A program made the translations under genes and the position numbers. Below the pieces are notes generated by a model, which had not been told where the DNA came from, made no database searches, and worked only from the letters and a program-made list of their open reading frames with translations. Positions 41,830 through 53,800 of a stretch of 64,000 bases of DNA are shown piece by piece. The DNA comes from Pseudomonas sp. CFBP13508 (GTDB taxonomy: Bacteria > Pseudomonadota > Gammaproteobacteria > Pseudomonadales > Pseudomonadaceae): positions 594,197 to 658,196 of the forward strand of contig NZ_QFZZ01000004.1 in NCBI RefSeq assembly GCF_005233515.1. The letters run 5' to 3'. The first letter of the stretch is position 1, and the number at the start of each line of letters is the position of its first letter.

Positions 41830-44800
41830 ATGGACGTTCGCCAGTACGCATTCCTCGCTCGCCAGCCTTCTGCCGCTACGGCCAAACGCGAGCAGTTCCT
41901 CGGCATGCCCAAGCGCGGACTGGCCTTCCTGCTGGCCAACGTCATGTTCTGGCAACCGCTGTGGGCGCAGGCCGATGGCATCGTCGTTGCCAACCCGAAT
42001 ACCACGCTGGACCGTGCCGGCAACGGCGTGCCGATCGTCAACATCGCCACGCCCAACGCCAGTGGCCTGTCGCACAACCAGTTCCACGATTACAACGTCG
42101 GCGCACAGGGCGTCATCCTCAACAACGGCGCGACTCAAACTTCGAACACGCAACTGGGCGGTCACGTCATCGGCAACCCGAACCTGAAAAACAGGGGTTC
42201 GGCGCAGGCGATTCTCAACGAAGTCATCAGCGGCAACCCGAGTCAGTTGCGCGGTTACACCGAAGTGGCCGGGCAGTCTGCGCGAGTGATTGTCGCCAAC
42301 CCGTATGGCATTACCTGCAATGGCTGCGGTTTCATCAACGCACCACGGGTGACGTTGACTACCGGTAAACCAGTGCTGGAAAACGGTCGGCTGGATCGCT
42401 TTCAGGTCGATCAGGGCAGCGTGGCTATCGAAGGCGCGGGCATCAACGCAACCAATATCGACCGCTTCGAAATCATCACCCGCAGCGCCAAGATCAATGC
42501 GCAGATCCAGGCACAGAACCTGACCATCGTCGCCGGTCGCAACGACGTCAACGCCGACACCCTCAACGCCACTGCCCGCGCCGATGACGGTAGCGCCAAA
42601 CCGCAATTGGCCATCGACTCCTCGGCACTCGGCGGCATGTACGCCGGAGCGATCAAACTGGTCGGCACCGAGGCCGGCGTCGGGGTGAAACTCGACGGCA
42701 AACTGATCGCCAGCGGCGGCGATATTCAGCTGGATGCGAACGGGCAACTGAGCTTGGCCGACACCTCGGCTACCGGCGCGGTCAACGTCAAAGCGGCCAG
42801 CCTTGAGGCACAAGGACCGGTCTACGCCGGCACGTCGCTCAATGTGCAGACCCAAGGCAACCTGACCAACCGCCAGACCTTGGCCGCCCGCGACAGCGTT
42901 GTGCTCAGCGCCGGTGGGCAACTGACCAACGCCGGCGCCATCGAAGCCGGCGTTAATGCTGACGGCGGCCGTAACAGCAACGGTGATTTGAGCCTTCGCG
43001 CACAGAATTTGAACAACAGTGGCAAGAGCCTCAGCGCCAGCCGCAACCTGACCGTCAACGCCGCGCAAACCCTCAACAACCAGAATGGTCTGCTCATTGG
43101 CCAGACCACGAGCATCACTGCCGGCACGCTGGACAACCGCAACGCCGGCAAAGTGCTGGGCAACAACAGCCTGACCCTCACAGCCAATCAGGTGCTGAAC
43201 AATCAAGGCACGCTCACCAGCAATGGCAGACTCACCGGCAACATCGGTCAGTTGATCAACAGCAACGGTGAACTTGGCAGCCAGAGCGACGTAGTACTCA
43301 CGGTCACCTCGCTGGACAACGTCGCCGGCCTGATCACCGCTGGCCGTTTGCTCGACATCACCGCCCTCGGCGCCATCAACAATCGCACCGGACGGATCGG
43401 CGCGAAACAGGCCGTAGCGATCAAAGCGCAACAACTGGACAACAGCCAGCAAGGCCAGCTGACCAGCGAAGGCACGCTGACCACGCGCATCAGCGACCAG
43501 TTGAACAACCAGAACAAGGGCCTGATCCTGGCCAACGGTGTGATGGACGTGCAGGCCACGCGCCTGGATAACCGCGCCGGCAAGATTTCCGGTCTCGACA
43601 CCCTGACCGTCAGCAGCGCGACCACCGACAACCGTGCGGGTGTGTTGCGCGCCGACAAAGCGATGACGGTGCTGATCGATAATCTCGATAACCGCGAAAA
43701 GGGCCGCGCCGAGAGCAAGGCAGCGTTGACCTTCGAAGGCAGTACGCTGAACAACAGCAACGGCGGCTTGCTGACCTCGACCGGACTGTTGAACCTCAAA
43801 GCCCGGGATGTCACCAACGATGCCGGACGGATTTCCGGCAAGGGCGATATCGACGCCAGCATCGACAACCTGACTCAGCAAACCGGCGAACTGGTTGCCG
43901 AAGGCAATCTGAAACTCACCGGCAAGACTCTCAACAGCCGCCAGGACAGCCTGGTCGGGTCGCTCAAGACCCTGACCGTCAATGTCGACCAGATCGACAA
44001 CCGCGCCAGTACGCTTTCCAGCCAACTCGACCTGCATATCAATGGCGCACGCCTGGACAACAGCGAGGGCGGCAAGGTGCTGTCCGACACCACGCTGGGC
44101 CTGAAAGTCGCGCAGATCATCAATGCCACCAATGGCCTGATTTTCAGCAAAGGCGCGGCGACGCTCAGCGGCATTGGTTTGAGCAACGTTGGCGGGCGGA
44201 TCGTCAGCCAGAACACACTGAACCTGACCCTCGACAATGCCCTCGATAACCAGCAAGGCCTGATCAGCAGCGAAGGGCAGATGACCCTCAACCTCGGCAG
44301 CCTCGACAATCGCCTGGGCAAGCTGTCGAGCCTGGAAGCGATGGCACTGACCAGCGTCGCTGGCGTGCAGAATCAGGGCGGGCTGATCGCCTCGCAAAAG
44401 GGTCTGACCTTTACCAGCGGCAGTCTCGATAACAGCGACAACGGCATCCTCAGTGCCAAAGATGATTCGACCCTGAACACCGGTGAGTTCAAAAACCGGC
44501 AGGGCGGCAGTCTCGCCACGGACGGCACGCTGCTGCTGACCACCGCGCACCTGGATAACTCCGGCGGCATCATCGGCAGCCAGAAAACCCTGCAGGCTTC
44601 CGTCACCTCGCTGCAGCAGGACGGCGGCGAGCTGTTCAGCAACGGCGACCTGACCCTGGACCTCAACAATGGCCTGCTCGATAACCAGCGCGGCAATATT
44701 CATACGCCGGGCCAACTGCTGCTGAAAAACCTCAAGGATGTGAACAACAGCGCTGGTGAAATCTCCGCTGCCAAAGCCTGGAACCTCAACGCACAAAGCC

Positions 44801-47800
44801 TGAACAACGACGGCGGCAAGCTGCTCAGCAATGAAAAACTCACCCTGGTCATCGACCGTGCGCTGAGCAACGTAAAAGGCCTGATCGCCTCCGCTGGCCT
44901 CCGAGCGCGCAGTGCCAGCCTCGACAACAGCGGCGGTGAGATTCGCGGGCGCGGCACGGTAGATTTCACCGTCACCGACCTGTTCGACAACCAGGCTGGC
45001 GTGGTCATCGCCGACGAGGGCCTGACGCTTACGGCGGCGCGTCTGGATAACCGTCGCGAGGGCCTGGTCGGTTCGACCCAAACGCTGCAACTGGTCGTCG
45101 ACCGTGTCGATAACCGCAGCGGTGAACTGTCGAGCAAGGCCGGCGTGAGCCTGATCGGCGCCTGGCTCGACAACAGCGACAGCGGCTACATGCTGGCGGG
45201 CGGCAATCTGGCGTTGACCGTCAACCAGGTGATCAACCGCAACAACGGCGTGCTGTCCGGCGCTACCGGCCTGACGCTGGTCGGCAAAAGTCTGGAAAAC
45301 AGCGCTCGCCTGGCCACGCAACAAGACCTCGCCATCACTCTTTCGGGTGAGCTGAACAACGCGCAGGGCAGTCTGTTCAGCGAAGGTGCGCTGGCGATCG
45401 ATGCGCAAAGCCTCAATAACGATGGCGGTACGCTGTCCAGCGCCAAAGCGCTCAGCGTCGACACACGCGGTGCGGTCAGCAACCGTGGTGGCCAGTTGTT
45501 GACCGATGCAGCGTTGACGCTCACCAGCAGCGCGCTGGACAACCAGCAGAAAGGCGTGATCAGCAGCAAAAGCAATCTGCACATCACTACCGGCGAACTC
45601 AATAACAGTCAGGCGAGCATTTACGCCGCCGATCAGCTTGAGTTGAGCGCCGGCAAAGTGACCAACACGGCTGGCAGCCTCGGCGCTGGCAATGCGTTGA
45701 CTGCCGATATTCAGGGCCTCGATCAGCAAGGCGGCAAACTCTTCAGCAGCCACGCCAGCGTCAGCGTCGACCTGCACGGTGGTGCGCTGAACAACCAGGG
45801 CGGGGTGATCAATGCACCGGGACAGTTGCTGCTGAAAAATCTCGCTGAGGTGAACAACCGTGGCGGCGAGATTTCCAGCGAGCAGGCCTTTGAACTGATT
45901 GCCAAATCGCTGGACAACAGCGGCGGCCAAGTGCTGAGCAATCAGAAACTGAGCCTGACCCTCGACAAGGCCCTGACCTCGATCAAAGGCACGATCGCGG
46001 CAGCAGCATTGCAGGTTCGCGCGGCCAGTCTCGACAACAGCGATGGCGGCGTACTGCTCAGTGACAGCGATATCTCGGTGACCGTCGATGGCCTGCTCGA
46101 CAACCACAACAAGGGCAGCATCCGCGCCGCGCAACAACTGACCCTCAACAGCACCGGCCTGAACAACGAGGAGGGCACGCTGGTGGGTGCCGCTGGCCTT
46201 GCCATCGACCTCGGCGCCACCGCGCAGGACCTCAACAACCAGGGCGGGGTGATCAGCAGCAAAGGCGCGCTGAGCATTGCGCATCTGCGCGACCTGAATA
46301 ACCAGGACGGCGTGATCAACAGCAAAGGCGTGCTGAGCATCGCCACCCTGCGTGACCTGAACAACCAGAAAGGTGAGGTTTCCAGCGTCAACAGCTTCAG
46401 CCTCAGCGCCAACAGCCTCGACAATCGCGGCGGCAATCTGATCAGCAATCAGCAACTGACCTCCACCGCGGCCGAGCTGAAAAATCAGGGCGGACTGGTC
46501 TCTGGCTGGACCGGCGTGTCCCTGGCCGGCGGCACTATCGATAACAGCCTCGGCGGCGCGATCTCCAGCCAGCTCGGCAATGTCAGCATCGACCTCAGCG
46601 GCGCGCTGATCAACCACAGCCAGGGTGGCGTCGGCAGCAAGGGCGAGCTTTTCATCAAGGCCTCCAGCCTGAACAACAGCGCCGGCACGCTGACCAGCGA
46701 CGGCAAGCAAACCCTGACCGTGCTCGGCGGCGAACTCAACAACGCCTCCGGTGGTTTGATCAAAAGCGCCGACGCCCTCGATATCCGGGCGGCGAGCCTG
46801 AACAATGCCTCGGGTAACCTGAATGCGAAAAACGCCCTGACCTTCACCGGCGGTGCGTTGAACAACAGCGGCGGTAGTCTGGTCGGCGATGATCGCGTCA
46901 CACTCGACCTGCTCGGCGCGCTGACCAACGTCAACGGCGCGCTCGGCAGCACCGGGCCGCTGGTGCTGACGCGTTCGACCAGCATCGACAACCGTGGCGG
47001 CCAGATGATCAGCCAGAGCCTGCTGAGCCTGCTCACCAGCGGCGATCTGAATAACAGCCAGCGCGGCACCATCGCGGGCAGCGGCCAACTGAATCTCACC
47101 GCCGGCGGCCTGCTGCGCAACGACGGCGATGGCCTGATTTCCAGCGGCGCCGCCGACGCCATCCTCACCGCAGCCGCACTGAACAACGCCGGCGGCGCGG
47201 TGCAAAGCATGACCGCGCTGACCGTCAACACGGGCAACGGCGCAATCGACAACCAGGGCGGCAAGATCATCGCGCAGAACGGCGATCTGAACCTCACCGC
47301 CGCCAGCCTCGACAGCCGAGGCGGCGTGCTGTCGAGCCTCAAAGGTCTGCTGCAAACCCGTCTGACCGGTGTGCTGCGCAACGGCCAGTCAGGCAAGATC
47401 GAAGGCAGCCGCCTCGACCTGCGCGCACTGGGCGGCATCTACAGCGACGGCGGGCGCATTGCCGCCAACAGCGGCGACATCCTGCTCAACGCCGGCGGCA
47501 ACGCCCTCGACAACAGCGGCGGCGGCATCTATGCCCGCGGCCAGGTGAACGTCATCGCCGGCTCGATGAACAACACGGCCGGCCAGGTCAGCGGCAGCCT
47601 CATCGACTTTGGCCTTGGCGGCAATCTCGCCAACAACAGTGGCCTGATCGAAAGCGCCAGCACCCTGGCCATTCGCGCCGCCAACCTCAACAACCAGAGC
47701 GGCAAACTGCGCGCCCTCGGCGGCAGCGGCAAAACCGATTTCCAGATCGGCAGCCAGTTCGACAACCGCAACGGCCTGGTGGAAACCGCCAACACCGATT

Positions 47801-50800
47801 TCACCCTCGCCGCACCGAGCTTGCTCAACGCTGGCGGCACAGTGACCCATGTCGGCCTCGGTGAATTCGGCATCTCCACCGCCAACGTAATGAACGCCGG
47901 CGGCTCACTGGTGACCCGTGGCGGCCTGACCCTGAACGCGGACAGCTGGACCAACAGCAGCGTGATTCAGGCGGGGCGGTTGACGGTGAATGTCGGCAAT
48001 TTTGTGCAGACTGCGAGTGGGCAGTTGTTGGCTTCGAATCAGTTGGTGGGGCGTGGCGGGAACTGGACGAACGAGGGGTTGATTGCCAGTGATGGCGGGC
48101 TCGATATTCAGGTGAGCGGGACTTACGGCGGCAATGGGCGGGTGAGCAGTGTCGGCGATCTGGGGCTGCTGGCTTCGCGCATCGATTTGAGCAGCGTGGC
48201 GAGCATCACCGGTGCATCGACCGCCACGGTCACCAGCCGTGGCACCCTGTCCAATCTAGGCCGGCTCACCTCGGCCGACAGCCTGACCGTCAATACTGCG
48301 TCGCTGGTCAACAACGGGACGTTGGGCAGCGCTGGCAATCTGCGGATCACCAGTGATTCATTGCTCAACGAGAACGGTCTGATCTTCAGCGGCCGTGACA
48401 TGAACCTGCGCGTCGGGTCGCTTACCAACCGTTACGCCGACATCTATGGCATGGGCAATATCAGTATTGCCCGCGACGACAGCAACGGCTGGAGCTCTTC
48501 GATCAATAACATTTCGGCGACCATCGAAAGTGTGGGTGATCTGAGTCTGTCGGCCGATCACATCGAGAATCGCAAGGATGTGTTTGAAGTTGCTGCCGGT
48601 GGCGGGCTGGTCTCGGGAACCATTGGTGTTCGATGCACGACGTGCACCTCGTTCAGTGGCATCAATTTCGAAAGTCGCCTGCCGAGTCACTTGGTCTGGG
48701 TTGAAAAATACCACTCAACCATTGTCAGGGATTCGGCATCAGGCACCTTGACGGCCGGGCGCGATCTCACGGGCAACGGCCGTGAATTTATTAACAACGC
48801 CTCGGTAGTCAGCGCGGGCCGCAATTTGACTTTCAACATACAAAACTTCACTAACCAGGGGGCGACGGTTGGGGATTACACCGTTACGCGCTGGATTGAT
48901 GCACCCAGGGCGAGCAGGGGGGCGGACTTCTGGCAAGAGGTGTTGAATTACAACGCCGCAAACGATCCTGATTACGACTCGGGCCAGACAGGCGTCGTGA
49001 ACGGCAAGAACGGGATGGTTCCCAATATCCATACCTGGGACATGAACGGGATTGAATCACTTACCCGGATTGGTGGGCGTCAAGGTGGTCGCGAGGCTAT
49101 CAGATACCTGCTGTTTGGCTCGATCGCTATCGAATACGATTGGGGAAACCTCCGTTACGCTGCTCCTGGCTATGACGCTGGCGTGCGCGCAGAAGCCCCG
49201 GACATCATCAAGAGCGCGACACCTTTCAACACCTTTACTACCGAAAGCAGTCCGACAGCGAATGCAAACGCAGTCGTTCAGGCCGGCGGCACCGTCTACA
49301 TAAACGCAACCAACAAACTGGACAACGGCGTCGTTCGCAACGGCAACGCATCGGTCGGGGGAGCATCGCGCCTGGGGTCCACCCAACTGGCCGGCCAGGT
49401 CACGCCAACCGTCATTCGCATCAACGCGCAGCTACCTCCAGACCTGGCCCAACAGCAGGTCAACCCCCTGGCCTTGCCGGGCTTCACCTTGCCGAGCGGC
49501 GACAACGGCCTGTTCCGTCTGAGCAAAAAGGACGGTAGCGAACCGGCAATGGTGGCCGCCGAAGCCTGGAAGATCAGCTCTATCAGCGCCGCACCCTCGA
49601 CTCATGCGGGCGGGATGCCGGTCCGACATGCGACCGAGTTCAAGATCGACGATAACGCCCTGGTCTCGGTGAAAAACCGTGAACTGGCACTGGCTGATCG
49701 TCAGTCGCTGAATCTCAACGACAAGACCGCAATGATCAGCGTCAATGCCGCCGAGAGCGGCGGACTTGTCCGGGTTTCAGCGCCTGATCGGGGCAATGTT
49801 TCCTTTGACGTGCCACGTGTACAGGGTCTGCCTGACACCAGCGTGCGCTCCAACCCACACAAATACCTGATCGAAACCAATCCGGTACTCACCGACCTGA
49901 AAAAATTCGAGAGTTCGGATTACCTGCTGCAGAAGCTCGGCTACGACCCCGACACTAGCGCCAAGCGCTTGGGCGACGGCCTGTTTGAACAACGCTTGGT
50001 GCAGCAGGCCGTGGTCGCCCGTACTGGTCAGCGCTTCATCGACGGCCAGACTTCCGACGAAGCGATGTTCAAGTACCTGATGAACAACGCCATCGCCAGC
50101 AAGGACCAGCTCAACCTGTCGATGGGCGTCACCTTGACCGCGCAGCAAGTGGCAGCACTGACCCATGACATCGTCTGGCTTGAAGAGCACGAAGTGAATG
50201 GTGAAAAAGTGCTGGTGCCGGTGCTGTATCTGGCCCAGGCCAATAACCGGTTGGCGCCAAATGGGGCACTGATTCAGGGTGGAGACGTGACCCTGATCGC
50301 CGGCGGCAACCTCGATAACGCGGGTACGCTGCGCGCCTCGAACAACCTCTGGGCAGAAGCAGGCAATGACCTCACCAACAGCGGCTTGATCGAAGCGGGC
50401 GAGCGCCTGACGCTCAAGGCCGGCAACGACATCATCAACAAGTCCGGCGGCATCATTTCCGGCAAGAATGTCAGCCTGACAGCCACCAACGGCAGCGTGA
50501 TCAACCAGCGCGACGTCAACAGCGTAGATGTCAGCCGGGGTGGCAACGTGTTCCATCGTGACTACTTGGACAACGCCGCGCGAATCGAAGCAGCCAACGA
50601 TCTGACGATCAAGGCCGGCCTCGATATCAATAACATCGGCGGTGTGCTCAAAAGCGGTCAGGACATGACGCTTGATGCGGATCGCGACGTCAATATCACT
50701 TCGGTCCAGAACCGGAGCACGAATGCGCGCGGTAGCAGTTTCCTCAATCAGAGCATCACGCAGCACGGCGCCGAAGTAACGTCCGGGCGGGATCTGTCGA

Positions 50801-53800
50801 TCAGTGCCGATCGCGACGTGGCAATCGTGGCCAGTCGGCTGGATGCGAAACGCGACATCAGCTTGAGCGCGGGCAACGATTTACTCGTAACGTCGGCAGC
50901 GAATGAAAGTGAGTTTTCGGCGCGCAGCAAGCGCAAGCAAGTCGAGTCGATCAACGTTTCCCAGCAGTCGAGCGTTATCAGCTCAGGTCGCGATATTGCT
51001 GCCAGCGCCGGAAACGACCTGAATCTGATCGCGAGTCGTATCAGCGCCAGCAACGAGGCGTATTTGTTCGCCGGTGATGACGTCAATATCGCCACCGCAG
51101 AAGACGTCGACTACGACTACTACTCGAAAACAAAAAAAGGCTCCTTCGGCAAGAAAAAGTCGACGATGAGTGGAAGTGAGACGGTCCTGTCCGTCAGTTC
51201 GACCGTCGAGGCGGGCTCCAAACTGGTTGTCTCGGCCGGGCAGGACGTCAATCTGACCGGTGCCAAACTCAGCAGTGACGGCACTTTGCTAGCTAGCGCT
51301 GGCCGCGACATCAACTTGCTTGCAGCTCAAGACTCTTACAGCCAGGCCAGTGCGTCGTCGAAGAAAAGCTGGAACAAAAGCAAGTCCAGCAGTAGTGAGC
51401 AGACGCAGACGCGTCTGAACAGCACCGAACTCAGCGCCAAGGATATCGAGCTCAAGTCGAACCACGACATTAACCTGCAGGCAGCTGCGCTGCGTGCGGA
51501 AAATGAAGTGAAGCTCACAGCGGCCAATGACGTTCTGATTGGCACGGCTGAAGAAACCCTGACTTCCAGTCAGTCGAAAGGCTCCAGCAAGACAGGGATG
51601 ACGGTTACGGGGTGGCTCTCCAATACGCAGAAAACCCAGCGATCGCAACAATCGTCCACGCAGAGTATCGGCAGCGATATCAGCGCTGGCAGCATTCAAA
51701 TCAACAGCGGTCGTGATTCTGTCGTCGAGGGCAGTACGTTGGTGGCCGACAAGAATATCGGTATCGATGCCGGGCGTAATCTGGAGATCACCAGCGCCGA
51801 AAATTATGCGTCCTCAAGCTCGAAATCCGGCAGCAAAAAAGTCGGCGAAGTCGGCTCGTGGTGGCAGGGCGCGACCGGGATCGTCAAAACGAAAGAGACC
51901 AGCGACAACACGTCGACTCGTCAGTCGGGCAGTCAAATCGCCTCCCTCGGTGGCAACATTTCCCTGTCAGCAGGTGATCATTACACCCAAAGTGCGAGCC
52001 AGTTGGTGACTCCTCAGGGTGATATCGACATAAAAGCCAAACACGTCGATATCGAAGCGGGATTCGACACGCTCAACTCCAATAAAACCGCCAGCACGAG
52101 CCGTACGGCAATCGGCGGGACCGTCAATATTCCCCTGGTTGATGCTCTGCGTGGCATTCAGCAAATGGGTGAGGCGGCGCAGAAAACCAGTGATGACCGC
52201 ATGGTCGCACTGGCTGCGGTGAACGCGGCCATGAGTGCCAATCAGGCAATGGATGCCGGTCAGGCAATGATGCAGAACCCGGTGGGTGGCATTAAGGTCA
52301 GCGTCAATCTGAGTAACAGTCAGAGCAAGATGAACAGTAGCCAGAGTGGCCGCAATGTTGTTGCCAGCGATGTGGTCGCGGGAGGCAAGGTCAACATCGT
52401 TGCAACGGGTGCCGGCGCTGACAGTGACATCAATGTTGTCGGCAGCCGGATCGAGGGCGGTGGCGATGTAAGCCTGAAAGCCGATGGCGAAATCAATCTG
52501 TTGTCCGCGCAAAACACCGCGCATCAACAAAGCGCCAACAGTAACAGTGGCTGGAGCGCAGGCATCGGTTTTGGCTTCGGCGAAAGCAACGGCATTACCT
52601 TCGAGCTCGCCGCTAACGTTGGACGGGGCAGCAGCGATGGCGATGACGTCACCCACACCAATACCTCGATCAAGTCAGGCCAGACGCTCAGCCTGGAGAG
52701 CGGTGGCGACACCAACATCAAAGGGGCTGTGGCTACGGGGGAAACGGTCAAGGTGAAAGTCGGCGGTGATCTCAATGTCGAGAGCCAGCAGGACACCAGC
52801 ACCTATACCTCCAAACAGATGAGCGCGAATGTCGGAGTGAGCATTTGCGTGCCGCCATTCTGCTACGGCACCAGCAGCGTCAGCGGCGGCATCGCTGCGC
52901 AGCACATGCAAAGCGAGTACGCCAGTGTTTCCGAGCAGTCGGGCATCAAGGCAGGCGACGGTGGTTTCCAGGTTGAAGTCAAGGGTAATACCGATCTGGT
53001 CGGGGCTGTGATCGCCAGTACCGACAAAGCGGTCGCTGACGGTAAAAACACCCTTAGCACTGGCACGCTGACTAGTTCCGACATCAAGAACAAGGCTGAT
53101 TACGACGCCAGCAGCATCAATTTGAGTGGTGGTTATGGCGGCGACATCGGCCGAGACAAAAATGGTAATGCCAGCGCCACCGCCAACAGGGGGGGGCCAG
53201 TTGTCGCCAGCAAGGATGGTGTAAGTGCCACCACACCTGTGGTTCTCTTCGCCAGTGATAGTTCCAGTAGCACCACACGCAGCGGGATCAGTGGTGCTGC
53301 GGTGACCATCACCAATGGCGCTAAACAGCAGGAACTCACTGGGCAGACTGCGGAGCAGGCCACTGCGGCTATAAACCAGGACGTTTCGAGTGATCGCGAT
53401 GGCAGCAATAAACTCAAACCGATTTTCAATGCCGAGGAAATCGATGCGAATTTTGAAATTGTCGGCAAGTTTGTGCAAAACGTTTCTCAGTTCGTTGAAG
53501 ACCGTGCGCGGGAGATTGATAACAAGAAAAAACAGGCTGATCTTGAGTTGGCGGCTTCCCTGAATCCAAACCTCTCTGAGACAGCTCAGCTCGCTCATCA
53601 CGAGAACTACATACAACTCCAGCAGCAAATCAAGGAGATCGGTGATAACTGGGGCGCAGGCGGTACTTACCGTCAAATCGCGACAGCTCTGGTCGCTGGC
53701 ATAAGCGGCAACGTGAGTGGTAGCAGTGCGCAATTTGCGCAGAACATGGTAGTCAATTACGTTCAGCAGCAAGGGTCTTCTTATATCGGTGACCTGGTGA

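Noticed and set aside
41758..47355. 1,865-codon open frame on the minus strand opposite cdiA
   Set aside because: It mirrors the FHA repeats. The repetitive, GC-rich codons of cdiA leave the antisense frame without stops. No ribosome site, domain or homology is visible.
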